A stretch of 64,000 bases of DNA from Acidobacteria bacterium RIFCSPLOWO2_12_FULL_66_21. Its GTDB lineage: Bacteria > Acidobacteriota > Vicinamibacteria > Vicinamibacterales > 2-12-FULL-66-21. Positions 7,127-14,960 of the stretch are shown here, one piece after another. The position numbers and the translations under genes were made by a program. The stretch's first letter is position 1. Each line of letters begins with the position of its first letter. The notes under the pieces are model-generated. The model worked only from the letters and a program-made list of their open reading frames with translations. It was not told the origin of the DNA and ran no database searches. The stretch is taken from the NCBI GenBank assembly GCA_001767455.1, contig MELC01000091.1, positions 1 to 64,000 of the forward strand, given 5' to 3'.

Positions 7127-7717
7127 GTCAGCCGGAGCCCAGGCGTTGACCGCACGCAGCAGGATTACCCGCAGGCGGAGAGGGCATTCCGGCCGGCGGT
7201 CCGGGACGCCGCAGACGACTTGGCCCATCGTGCGGCCGTGCACTCCCGCCAGCAGGATGAAATACAGCACCCAGGTTGTCGCGCACAGCACGATGAGTGG
7301 CAGGGGAGTGTGCGTCAGGAGAGCGCCGGCGCCGATGCCGCACGTCATCGCGACGACCCGCACGATGACGGCGTTGAGAATGAAGAGCAGCAGCAGGTCG
7401 AGGCCGGCGGCGGCCGGTACGCGCGTGCGTGGCACCCGTTCCGCGCGTGCGGCAACGGCCGCCCGGGCGCGCGCGGCAGCGGGCAACGGGTCCTCTTCGG
7501 TGGGGAGCAGCGGCAGGATGGCCGCGAGCTCGGCCGTATCGAGTCCGACGGCATCCGCAAACGCGCGCACGTAAGAGCGCGCATAGATCCCAACGGGGAG
7601 ATCCGCAAACCTCCCCTCGTCGATCGCTTCGAGATGCCGGGGGCTCAGCCGCGTCGTATTCGCGATCTCAGCGAGACTGAGTCCACGCATTCTCCTGGCA
7701 ACGCCGAGCGGATTCAT
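7124..7717 (-). CDS. Helix-turn-helix / RDD-like membrane protein
   Basis: 197 residues from the ATG at 7717 (MNPLGVARRMRG); a second ATG at 7735 would add six. Residues ~5-65 form a RodZ-type XRE helix-turn-helix (LSLAEIANTTRLSPRHLEAI, GIYARSYVRAFADAVGLD). A Pro/Ala/Arg linker leads to a membrane part resembling the RDD fold: a first helix LDLLLLFILNAVIVRVV, more hydrophobic segments, and the RDD-like GRTMGQVVCGV near the C-terminus. Proteins that join a cytoplasmic HTH to membrane helices often act in cell-shape or envelope control, but this fusion is not one I can assign. Convergent with DUF2277. Confidence 0.6.
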   Translation of the reverse strand: MNPLGVARRMRGLSLAEIANTTRLSPRHLEAIDEGRFADLPVGIYARSYVRAFADAVGLDTAELAAILPLLPTEEDPLPAAARARAAVAARAERVPRTRVPAAAGLDLLLLFILNAVIVRVVAMTCGIGAGALLTHTPLPLIVLCATTWVLYFILLAGVHGRTMGQVVCGVPDRRPECPLRLRVILLRAVNAWAPAD

Positions 7718-7781
7718 CACATACCCGATCCGCATATCGGGACGGCGCGCGATCGGATTTAACTCAGCGGCATCGACCTCG

Positions 7782-7814
7782 GCAATTCACGCATTCAGCA
7801 ATTCACCAATTCCC
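7782..7814. repeat. GAATTG-type tandem repeat (short array)
   Basis: AATTCACGCATTCAGC, AATTCACC and AATTCCCC units form a short array that overlaps the stop and last codons (GNW) of the adjacent minus-strand gene. The same octamer family, GTGAATTG on the other strand, builds larger arrays at 58137-58180 and 59807-59924. Confidence 0.6.
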
Positions 7815-8522
7815 CTTGGAAAGCACACCCAGCAGATCGAAGTACGAGGATTTCAGCGACTCCGCCGCGCGCTGCGTGCCGTCGAGATCGCGCGTGGACG
7901 CCGCCTTCTGCACCGTGCTGAGCAGGGTGGACGTCTGCACGGCCGCGCTCGACCAGCCGCTGACGCTCTTCGCGCGTCCCGCACCCGCCTCGACGGCCGC
8001 CCAGGCGTTGCGCGCGCGAACCGCCTGGTCCGCGATGGCGACGTAGTCCTCGGCGGTGAGCGTGATCTCGTTGTGCAGGCCGACGCGGCTCGCGAGACGC
8101 TCCATCGCCTCGTGATAATCCGTCACCTCGTCGTCGAACGTCCGCGCGCCATGCCGGGCGCGGGCGTCGCGCAGGATCGCGCGAATCGCCTCGAGCTCCT
8201 CGTGCGCGCGGTGGACATCGCGGGCGAGGGTGCGCTGGCGCGCGCCGTCGATGCGCGCCTGGACGGCGGCGATTACCGTCTGACCGCCGGAGGTCTGCTT
8301 CGCCCACGCCGGAGCGTCGGAACGCCCGGACAAGTCCTTCCAGTGCGTGCCGAGCACGAGCAGGTGACGCGTCGTGCCGTCGCCATCGCCGCGCGCGCTC
8401 GTCAGGAGCGCGGCATAGTACGCCGGCATCGCGGCGTGGCACGCGTCGTCAAAAGTCTGGGGTGCCGCGGACGGCCAGCCCGCCGACAGGATCGCGAGGG
8501 CGCTCAGAAGCGCGAGGTGCAT
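7803..8522 (-). CDS. Secreted helical protein of unknown function
   Basis: 239 residues from the ATG at 8522, preceded by GGAGG at proper distance; longer in-frame starts lack such a site. An N-terminal signal peptide (HLALLSALAILSAGWPSAA) is followed by an alanine- and arginine-rich, almost wholly helical chain with two conserved-looking tryptophans and H-W-K-D-L near residue 60. There are no haem, metal or catalytic motifs that I recognise, and a single cysteine remains after the likely cleavage site. Helical hairpins recall methyl-accepting or cytochrome-b562-like bundles, but this is only shape. Neighbours do not form an operon with it. Confidence 0.6.
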   Translation of the reverse strand: MHLALLSALAILSAGWPSAAPQTFDDACHAAMPAYYAALLTSARGDGDGTTRHLLVLGTHWKDLSGRSDAPAWAKQTSGGQTVIAAVQARIDGARQRTLARDVHRAHEELEAIRAILRDARARHGARTFDDEVTDYHEAMERLASRVGLHNEITLTAEDYVAIADQAVRARNAWAAVEAGAGRAKSVSGWSSAAVQTSTLLSTVQKAASTRDLDGTQRAAESLKSSYFDLLGVLSKGNW

Positions 8523-8725
8523 CAGAAGCCTCCAGCGGGAACACCAATACCGATCGGCACGTGCATCCACGTCCCGTACCAACCTTATCGCGAGCCGGTC
8601 GGGGGGAATTCCCATGCAAAATCGAGCTGCCCACCAACGAAGGCGGGTCGTGTCGCCGGTAACCCGGCACCCTTGCTCGCGCAACGCGCAAACAATGAGA
8701 GACTTGGATGGGAGGAAGGGGGGCC

Positions 8726-10147
8726 ATGTTCCTGCGACAAATCGTTGACGAGAAGCTTGCGCAGTACGCCTACCTGATTGGCTGTCAACGGACCGGCCAG
8801 GCGCTCATCATCGATCCCGAGCGGGACATCGATCGCTACGTGGCCGCGGCGGACGCCGCCGGTTTGCGCATCGTGGCGGTCACCGAAACCCACATCCATG
8901 CGGACTTCCTGTCAGGCGCGCGGGAGTTCGCGGAGCGGTACGGCACGAGGGTGTATCTCTCGGACGAGGGTGATGCCGACTGGAAGTACGAATGGGCCGC
9001 CCTCAGCAAGTACGACTGCGTGTTGCTCCACGACGGCGACACCTTCCGGATCGGGAACATCGACGTGAAGGCGGTGCACACGCCCGGCCACACACCGGAG
9101 CACCTCGTCTTCCTCATCACCGACACGGGCGCCGATGCGACCGAACCGATGGGGATGGCCAGCGGCGACTTTGTCTTCGTCGGCGATCTCGGCCGGCCGG
9201 ACCTGCTCGAAAGCGCGGCGGGGCTGCACGGGGCCATGCGGCCGTCCGCCGAGCGGCTGTACGGCTCCGTCCAGCGGTTCCTGCATTTGCCGGATTTCCT
9301 GCAAGTCTGGCCCGGACACGGCGCCGGTTCGGCGTGCGGCAAGGCGCTGGGGGCGGTACCCGAGACGACCGTCGGGTACGAGAAACGATTCAGCGCGGCG
9401 ATCAAGGCCGCCCGCGGCGGTGAAGAGGCGTTCGTCGACTACATCCTCAAAGATCAACCGGAGCCGCCGCTGTACTTCGCGCGGATGAAGCGCGACAACC
9501 GCAAGGGCCCGCCGATCCTCGGCGACCTGCCGCGTCCGCGCCGCATGGATCCCCGCGCCCTCGTGACCGCGTTGAATGGCAGGGGAATCGTGGTGGACAC
9601 GCGGCTCGATCGTGCGGGCTTCATGTCGCGTCACCTGCGCGGTTCGTTGTATGCGCGGTTCGACAGGGCGTTCAACACCGCCGTGGGATCGCTCCTCACC
9701 GACGAATCGACGCCGCTCTACCTGGTGATCGACGACGACCACGTCGAGGCCGCGGTGCGTGACCTGGTGAGGATCGGGTACGACCGGATCCCCGGCTACG
9801 CGGATCCCGGGGAGTTCGAGGCCTACCTCGCACAGGACGGGGGCAGCCGCACCGAGCAGATCGAGTTCGCGGACGTCGAACAGCTGCGGGCCCGCCCGGA
9901 CCAGCAGGTGCTCGACGTGAGGAACGCGTCCGAGTTCCAGGCGGGCCACGTGCCCGGCGCGCTGAATATCGCATACACTCGGCTCGCCGACCGCCTGGCC
10001 GAAGTGCCGCGCGACAAGGCGCTGCTCGTGTACTGCCTGTCGGGCGCGCGAGCGGCGGTCGCCTCCGCGTTCCTCGAAGCGAACGGATGGAGCGTCAAGT
10101 ACGTCGGCGACAACTTCGGCAATTACGAGCGCATCGCGGCGGGATGA
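8726..10147 (+). CDS. MBL-fold / rhodanese fusion (persulfide or sulfur-transfer enzyme)
   Basis: 473 residues from the ATG at 8726, which has GGAGGAAGGGGGG just upstream; the ATG at 8708 would place the ribosome site inside the gene. Residues 1-240 are a metallo-beta-lactamase fold of the ETHE1/persulfide-dioxygenase group: ETHIHADFLSG, HTPGHTPEH and GDFVFVGDLGRPDL supply the metal ligands. Two rhodanese domains follow: the first (about 285-365) lacks a catalytic cysteine, the second (about 380-470) has VLDVRNASEFQAGHVPGA and the active-site loop CLSGARA. Such fusions oxidise or transfer persulfide sulfur in the cytoplasm. The exact reaction, dioxygenase or sulfurtransferase, cannot be fixed from sequence. 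Confidence 0.85.
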   Translation: MFLRQIVDEKLAQYAYLIGCQRTGQALIIDPERDIDRYVAAADAAGLRIVAVTETHIHADFLSGAREFAERYGTRVYLSDEGDADWKYEWAALSKYDCVLLHDGDTFRIGNIDVKAVHTPGHTPEHLVFLITDTGADATEPMGMASGDFVFVGDLGRPDLLESAAGLHGAMRPSAERLYGSVQRFLHLPDFLQVWPGHGAGSACGKALGAVPETTVGYEKRFSAAIKAARGGEEAFVDYILKDQPEPPLYFARMKRDNRKGPPILGDLPRPRRMDPRALVTALNGRGIVVDTRLDRAGFMSRHLRGSLYARFDRAFNTAVGSLLTDESTPLYLVIDDDHVEAAVRDLVRIGYDRIPGYADPGEFEAYLAQDGGSRTEQIEFADVEQLRARPDQQVLDVRNASEFQAGHVPGALNIAYTRLADRLAEVPRDKALLVYCLSGARAAVASAFLEANGWSVKYVGDNFGNYERIAAG

Positions 10148-10151
10148 ACCC

Positions 10152-10284
10152 GGAAGCCGCGAGCCGCCCGCCTTCGCGCATTGCGCTACGGCGGGCAAGC
10201 GAGCGCCGAGCCACGAGCCGGCCGCCTTCGCGCTTTGCGCTACGGCGGGCCAGGCGAGCTGCGGGCTGCGGGCTGCGGGCTGCG
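10152..10284. repeat. Two palindromic CCGCCTTCGC..GGCGG repeats plus GGGCTGC tandem
   Basis: Two copies of a hairpin-forming element (10166-10196 and 10221-10250), each CCGCCTTCGCGC-A/T-TTGCG and ending CTACGGCGGGC, are followed by four GGGCTGC heptamers (10258-10284) that run up to the ribosome-binding site of the tryptophanase gene. A related CCGCCTTCGCCAAGGCTACGG module is nested in dispersed repeats at 28069-28170 and 34301-34415. Confidence 0.75.
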
Positions 10285-10292
10285 GAAGACAC

Positions 10293-11690
10293 ATGCATCA
10301 CAAGACGATAATCGAACCCTTTCGCATCAAGTCGGTCGAGCCCATCAAGTTCACCACGCGCGCCGATCGGTCCGCGGCGCTCGTCGACGCCGGCTACAAC
10401 GTGTTCCGCCTGCACGCCGACGATGTGCTCATCGATTTGTTGACCGACTCGGGCACGGGCGCCATGTCCTCGCAGCAGTGGGGCGCGCTGATGCAGGGAG
10501 ATGAAAGCTACGCCGGCAGCCGCTCCTTCTACCGTTTCCGCGACGTGGTCCAGGACCTCACCGGGTTCCAGCACATCATCCCGACGCACCAGGGGCGGGC
10601 GGCCGAACGCATCCTCTTTCACACGCAGGTGCGGTCCGGCCATGTCGTGCCGAACAACAACCATTTCGACACCACGCGCGCGAACATCGAGGTCGAAGGG
10701 GCGGAGGCGCGCGACCTGGTCATCGCCGAAGGACGCGTGCCGTCCGCGCTGCACCCCTTCAAGGGGAACATCGATCTCGACGCGCTGGAAGCGCTGCTCG
10801 TCGAGGACAAGCGCCAGGGAGGGCGCCTCGTCCCGCTCGTGATGGTGACCATCACGAACAACTCCGGCGGCGGGCAGCCGGTCTCGCTCGAGAACCTGCG
10901 CGGCGTGCGCCGCCTGTGCGACACATACAGCAAGCCGTTCTTCCTCGACGCGTGCCGATTCGCGGAGAACGCGTATTTCATCAAGCTGCGCGAAAAAGGG
11001 CAGGGCGACCGCACACCCGCCGACATCGCCCGCGAGGTGTTCCGCCTGGCGGACGGCTGCACGATGTCCGCCAAGAAGGACGGGCTGGCCAACATCGGCG
11101 GGTTCCTGGCGATGAACGACTCGCAGTGGGCGGACACGGCGCGGAACCTGTTGATCCTGACGGAGGGGTTTCCGACCTACGGCGGCCTGGCCGGCTACGA
11201 TCTCGAAGCCATCGCCCGCGGGCTCGAGGAAGTCGTCGAGGAGCCCTATCTCAAGTACCGCATCCGCTCGACGGCCTACCTGGCGGACAAGCTCACGTCG
11301 GGCGGCGTGCCAATCATCCAGCCCGCCGGAGGCCACGCGATCTATATCGACGCCCGTGGCATGCTGCCGCACATTCCGCCGGTCCAGTATCCGGGCATCG
11401 CGCTCGCCAACGCGTTGTACGTCGAGGGCGGCGTGCGCGGCGTCGAGATCGGCACGGTGATGTTCGGGCTGCGAGCCGACGGTACGGAAGTCCCGCCGGC
11501 CATGGATCTCGTGCGCCTGGCGATCCCGCGGCGCGTGTACACGCAATCGCACATCGATTACGTTGCCGAGGTGGTGCTCGCGGTGGCCGCCGCGAGCGTC
11601 TCGCTGCGCGGGTATCGCATCGTCTCGGCTCCAGCCGTCCTGCGGCACTTCACGGCACGGTTCGAGCCGCTACCAGAAGAAGGGAAGTAG
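10293..11690 (+). CDS. tnaA: Tryptophanase (tryptophan indole-lyase)
   Basis: 465 residues, the normal size for PLP-dependent beta-eliminating lyases. Motifs: LLTDSGTGAMS, PTHQGRAAER, DACRFAENAYFIK and SAKKDG with PLP lysine K262. Tyrosine phenol-lyase is a close relative; substrate-site residues favour tryptophanase: FDTT at 125-128 (Asp as in TnaA), VEIG rather than the lyase's MERG, and LRHFTA near the C-terminus with the tryptophanase histidine (H452). It cleaves tryptophan to indole, pyruvate and ammonia in the cytoplasm. It stands alone without a TnaB transporter or a visible TnaC-type leader; the repeat array just upstream occupies the leader region. GGAAGAC serves as a weak ribosome site. 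Confidence 0.88.
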   Translation: MHHKTIIEPFRIKSVEPIKFTTRADRSAALVDAGYNVFRLHADDVLIDLLTDSGTGAMSSQQWGALMQGDESYAGSRSFYRFRDVVQDLTGFQHIIPTHQGRAAERILFHTQVRSGHVVPNNNHFDTTRANIEVEGAEARDLVIAEGRVPSALHPFKGNIDLDALEALLVEDKRQGGRLVPLVMVTITNNSGGGQPVSLENLRGVRRLCDTYSKPFFLDACRFAENAYFIKLREKGQGDRTPADIAREVFRLADGCTMSAKKDGLANIGGFLAMNDSQWADTARNLLILTEGFPTYGGLAGYDLEAIARGLEEVVEEPYLKYRIRSTAYLADKLTSGGVPIIQPAGGHAIYIDARGMLPHIPPVQYPGIALANALYVEGGVRGVEIGTVMFGLRADGTEVPPAMDLVRLAIPRRVYTQSHIDYVAEVVLAVAAASVSLRGYRIVSAPAVLRHFTARFEPLPEEGK

Positions 11691-11700
11691 GGGAGGGGGC

Positions 11701-11740
11701 AACAGGAGAAGGGGAGGAGGGGAGGCGTCTTGTTTTCCTC
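11701..11740. repeat. Purine-rich dispersed repeat, copy 1
   Basis: AACAGGAGAAGGGGAGGAGG followed by GGAGGCGTCTTGTTTTC. An almost identical stretch recurs in the opposite orientation at 13520-13557, also beyond the 3' end of convergent genes. Confidence 0.7.
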
Positions 11741-11744
11741 CAAC

Positions 11745-11768
11745 CGTCCCGCGGTACTTTACGGGACG
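11745..11768. terminator. Bidirectional hairpin between tnaA and spoIIM-like gene
   Basis: CGTCCCG (11745-11751), a 10-nt loop, CGGGACG (11762-11768). It lies at the junction of two convergent genes and includes the stop codon of the minus-strand gene. No U-tract follows, so it would be an atypical terminator. Confidence 0.4.
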
Positions 11769-12724
11769 CTTCTATCGCGTCCCTGTAGAAGGTAGAGGAC
11801 GAGCAGCGTGGCCATGGCCGCGCCGATCGCCAGCTTCGCGGCGGGCGCCAGGTCCACGGGCGACACGAACGCTTCGAGGATGCCGGCGATCAGGAGCAGC
11901 GGGATGACCCCGAGCAGCAGGCGGATCGCGGTCGCAGCCGCGGCCGCGAGCGATTCGCGGCGCGGCCGCGTGCCAGGCACGAGCACCCCGCGCCCGAGCA
12001 GCAGGCCGGCGCCGCCGGCGATCACGATCGCGGGCAGCTCCAGCGCGCCGTGCGGCGCGACGAAGCTCCACAGCGACAGGCTCATGCCGGCGCGATGACA
12101 CGCCGCCCCGATGGTGCCCATCATGACGCCGTTGAACAGCATGAGCCACACGGTGCCGACGCCCGCGAAGATCCCCGTCGCAAAGGCGGCAAACGCCACG
12201 CTGAGGTTGTTCGTCAGGATGGCGCTCGACGCGAGCGGCTTCACGGCCAGGATCGAATGCGTCCACATTTCGCCGCGCTCGATCGTGTCCATCATCTGGC
12301 CGCCAAGAATGAAGCGCTCGAAGCCTGGGTCGGCGACTGTCAGCGCGATGCCGCCCAGCGTACCCGCGATGAAGATCGCGGTCGAAGCGGCCGTGTAGCG
12401 CCATGTCGCCCGGAAGATCGCCGGGACCGTCTGCGCGAAGAACCTGACGATCGACCGAAGACGAGCGGACGGGGCCGCGTAAATGACGTTGTGCGCGGAC
12501 CCCAGCAGTCCGTTCAGGTAGGCGGCGAGCTCCGCGCTCGCGGGATCCTCGCGCGCGGTCGCGAGATCCGCGGCGGTCTGCCGATACAATAGCGCCAGGT
12601 CGCGCAGGTCGGCGTGTGCGAGTCGTGTCGTGCCGCGCCGCCCCGGCGCAACGAGCGCCTCGAGGCGCTCCCAAAGCGGCCGCCGCTTCTCAATCCACCG
12701 CGAGGACACCGAACGTGCCGGCAC
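11759..12724 (-). CDS. SpoIIM-family integral membrane protein
   Basis: 321 residues from a GTG at 12724 (a GTG at 12709 would trim five residues; neither has a clear ribosome site). A charged N-terminal ~90 residues precede about six membrane helices. The helix following FRATWRYTAASTAIFI, the conserved GEMWTHSIL and ILTNNLSVAFAAFATGI and FVAPHGALELPAIVIAGG are characteristic of the stage II sporulation protein M / DUF95 family. Outside sporulating Firmicutes such genes sit beside RDD, DUF58 and MoxR genes as here. The product starts back to back with the RDD gene, overlapping it by 10 bp. The role is presumably in envelope homeostasis; no sporulation is implied. Confidence 0.82.
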   Translation of the reverse strand: MPARSVSSRWIEKRRPLWERLEALVAPGRRGTTRLAHADLRDLALLYRQTAADLATAREDPASAELAAYLNGLLGSAHNVIYAAPSARLRSIVRFFAQTVPAIFRATWRYTAASTAIFIAGTLGGIALTVADPGFERFILGGQMMDTIERGEMWTHSILAVKPLASSAILTNNLSVAFAAFATGIFAGVGTVWLMLFNGVMMGTIGAACHRAGMSLSLWSFVAPHGALELPAIVIAGGAGLLLGRGVLVPGTRPRRESLAAAAATAIRLLLGVIPLLLIAGILEAFVSPVDLAPAAKLAIGAAMATLLVLYLLQGRDRSVP

Positions 12725-13455
12725 CCGAGCAGCTTATCATCGACACTCCGGAGCAGATTGCGCTGGAGTTCCCGCTGGCCAGCGCGGGCAGCCGTTTCCT
12801 CGCGCTGGGCATCGACAGCTTGTTGCAGGCGGTGGTGTTCGCGGTGCTCGGCCTCCTGGCGCTGCTGGCCGTGTATCTCCGCGCGAGGCTCTCGAGCGTG
12901 CTGGGCACCTGGACGCTGGCGGCGCTCCTGCTGGGCGCGTTCCTGCTGTATTACGGGTACTTCGCGGTGTTCGAGACGCTCTGGAACGGGCAGACGCCTG
13001 GGAAGCGGATCATCGGCATCCGCGCGATCGGTGAATCGGGGCGGCCGCTCAGCGCCACCGATGCGATTCTCCGCAATCTGCTTCGCATCGTGGATCAGAT
13101 GCCGGGTATCTACGTGGTGGGTCTGCTGTCGATTTTCTTCACCGCCCGGAACCAGCGCCTCGGCGATCTGGCCGCCGGCACCGTCGTCGTGCACGACCGT
13201 CCGGTTCAGCGTCCGGAGATCCCCGATGCGCGCCCCCGTCAGGTCCGCTACGGCGCCGCCCGGCTGACGCCGGAGGAGGTCGCGCTCGCCGAGACGTTCC
13301 TGCGCAGGCGCGCGGCGCTCGATTCGTACGTGAGGTTGACTACTGCCCGGCAGATCCTCGACCGCCTGCGCCCGCGGCTGGACATCCCGGCCGGCCGAGT
13401 CCGCGACGAAGAACGGCTGCTGGAAGAGATCGTCGCCGAGTTCCGGGCGCGGTAA
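12715..13455 (+). CDS. RDD family membrane protein
   Basis: 246 residues from the GTG at 12715, which has GAGG eight bases upstream; longer frames only shadow the divergent SpoIIM gene. The N-terminus LIIDTPEQIALEFPLASAG leads to the first RDD helix SRFLALGIDSLLQAVVFAVLG, a second helix pair, then the signature WNGQTPGKRIIGIRAI and helix 3 with NQRLGDLAAGTVVVH. A charged C-terminal third (after ~165) is cytoplasmic. RDD proteins have no settled function; some move small ions or solutes. Context with SpoIIM, MoxR, DUF58 and DUF4129 genes is recurrent in many phyla. Confidence 0.85.
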   Translation: MPAPEQLIIDTPEQIALEFPLASAGSRFLALGIDSLLQAVVFAVLGLLALLAVYLRARLSSVLGTWTLAALLLGAFLLYYGYFAVFETLWNGQTPGKRIIGIRAIGESGRPLSATDAILRNLLRIVDQMPGIYVVGLLSIFFTARNQRLGDLAAGTVVVHDRPVQRPEIPDARPRQVRYGAARLTPEEVALAETFLRRRAALDSYVRLTTARQILDRLRPRLDIPAGRVRDEERLLEEIVAEFRAR

Positions 13456-13583
13456 CAGGAGAGTAGAGGAGGGCTGTCCCATAACAGGAGGAGGGGAGAA
13501 GGGGAGAGTCTTCTTTCAAGAAAACAAGACAGACTCCCCTCCTCCCCTGCTCCTGTTGATCCTCTCCTGCTCCCCTTCTCCTG
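13456..13583. repeat. Long purine/pyrimidine inverted repeat between convergent genes
   Basis: The left arm AACAGGAGGAGGGGAGAAGG (from 13483) pairs with CCCCTCCTCCCCTGCTCCTGTT on the right (to 13557), and further AGGAG/CTCCT blocks flank them (13456-13480 and 13560-13583). The right arm is an inverted copy of 11701-11740. It could serve as a bidirectional terminator for the RDD and DUF58 genes or form triplex-like DNA. Confidence 0.7.
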
Positions 13584-14960
13584 TCACAGCAGCCCTCGTT
13601 CTTTCACCTCGAGGTAGCGGTCGACGAGCGCGCCGCCGAGATCCGCCGGCGCGCCCTCCAGCACCAGCGCCCCGCGTTGACGCAGTCCGCCGAGCAGCGC
13701 GTCCCGCCGCTCGACCGCTTCCTGCGCCGCCAGGACGCGGTACATCTCGCGGGAGGATCGGGGAGCGCTCGAGGCGAGCGATCGGATCTCCCCGTGGCGC
13801 GCGACGGCGAACAACACCACGTGGCGGGGCATCAGGCTCGTCGACTGATCGATGACGTCGGGGGTCCCCGCTGTTTCCGCGACGTCCGTGAGCCACACGA
13901 CGAGCGCGCGCCGTTTCTGGACGCGCAGCATCTCGGCCGCGGCGCCGCCATGATCCGCTTCGACGCTTTCGGCACGCACCGACGCGAGGGCCTCGATCAG
14001 GGCGCGCAGCTGCGCGCTGCCCCGGCCGGGCGGCAGCCGGCGCTGGATGCGCCGCCCATAGGCGAGCAGACCGACGTTGTCGCCCGACGCCATCGCGACC
14101 TGCGCGAGCGTGAGCGCTCCGGTGACGGCATGATCGAGCATCGTGAAGGCCCCGGCACGCGCGCGGAGCAGCCGCCCGAGATCCACGATCAGCCACACCG
14201 GCTGGCTGCGCTCGGGACGGTAGATCTTGGTGACGAGCCGGCCTCGTCGCGCGGTGGCCGTCCAGCACACGTCGCGCGGCTCGTCGCCGTCCTGGTGGTC
14301 GCGCAGGCTTTCGAACTCGCGACCCTGGCCGAGGTGCCGCGCGCGCCGCTTCTCGATCGCAATCTGGCGGCTGCGAATCAAGTAGAGCGACTCGCGCCGT
14401 CCCCGCTGGACATCGGGGTAGACCCGGACCGTCTGTCCGATCGGCGCGATCCCGCGGCGCTCGCAGAGGCGCCACGCGCTCAGCCAGCGCACCGTCGCCG
14501 ATCCGACCTCTGCATCGCCGCGCTCGGCGGGCGCCACCTCGTAGGACGCCGCCGCGACGGCGCCGGCGCGCACGTGCACGCGAACGTCCGGCGCGTTCGC
14601 GCGCATCGACGCCGGGGCGTAGTCCATGACCGACGCCGTGACCGCCCCTGCCCCGGCGTTGTGGAGGTCGAGCGACACCTGTGCCGGGGAACCGAGCGTG
14701 AGCGGACCCGACCACCGCCGCGTGACCGTCAGATCCCGCGGCTTCGCCGTCCGATGGAAATCGAGGACGGCCGCGGCGAGGACGAGGCCGTCCCACAGCA
14801 GCATCGCGGCAAGCGCCCGGCGATCGAACCAGGCCGGAACGAGCCAGATCAGTCCGGAAGCGAGCAGCAGGAACGCCGCGGGGCCGGCCGCGAACGGCAG
14901 CCGGCCGAACGGCTCGCAGGGGGCGCCGCGCGCCGCGGGGGTCCTGCCGGTGCCGGTCAT
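13584..14960 (-). CDS. DUF58 domain protein
   Basis: 458 residues. Two N-terminal membrane helices (FAAGPAAFLLLASGLIWLV and ALAAMLLWDGLVLAAAVL) precede a beta-rich region and the DUF58/VWA-like core: YLIRSRQIAIEKRRARHLGQ, GREFESLRDHQDGDEPRDVCWTA (split here at residue limits; the hallmark is the R-x-Y/H-x-x-GD-x-x-R-x-x-CW block) and a MIDAS-like VWLIVDLG. DUF58 proteins nearly always accompany MoxR AAA ATPases and are thought to be their substrates or partners in assembling metal- or cofactor-bearing complexes. The ATG overlaps the MoxR stop (14957-14960). Confidence 0.88.
   Translation of the reverse strand: MTGTGRTPAARGAPCEPFGRLPFAAGPAAFLLLASGLIWLVPAWFDRRALAAMLLWDGLVLAAAVLDFHRTAKPRDLTVTRRWSGPLTLGSPAQVSLDLHNAGAGAVTASVMDYAPASMRANAPDVRVHVRAGAVAAASYEVAPAERGDAEVGSATVRWLSAWRLCERRGIAPIGQTVRVYPDVQRGRRESLYLIRSRQIAIEKRRARHLGQGREFESLRDHQDGDEPRDVCWTATARRGRLVTKIYRPERSQPVWLIVDLGRLLRARAGAFTMLDHAVTGALTLAQVAMASGDNVGLLAYGRRIQRRLPPGRGSAQLRALIEALASVRAESVEADHGGAAAEMLRVQKRRALVVWLTDVAETAGTPDVIDQSTSLMPRHVVLFAVARHGEIRSLASSAPRSSREMYRVLAAQEAVERRDALLGGLRQRGALVLEGAPADLGGALVDRYLEVKERGLL

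Noticed and set aside
10293-11690. Tyrosine phenol-lyase
   Set aside because: Substrate-site residues (FDTT, VEIG, LRHFTA) match tryptophanase rather than the lyase (MERG, LRFFTA).
11759-13455. Sporulation genes (SpoIIM, and SpoIID at 50490)
   Set aside because: Isolated family members in envelope loci are widespread in non-sporulating bacteria; no other sporulation genes are seen.
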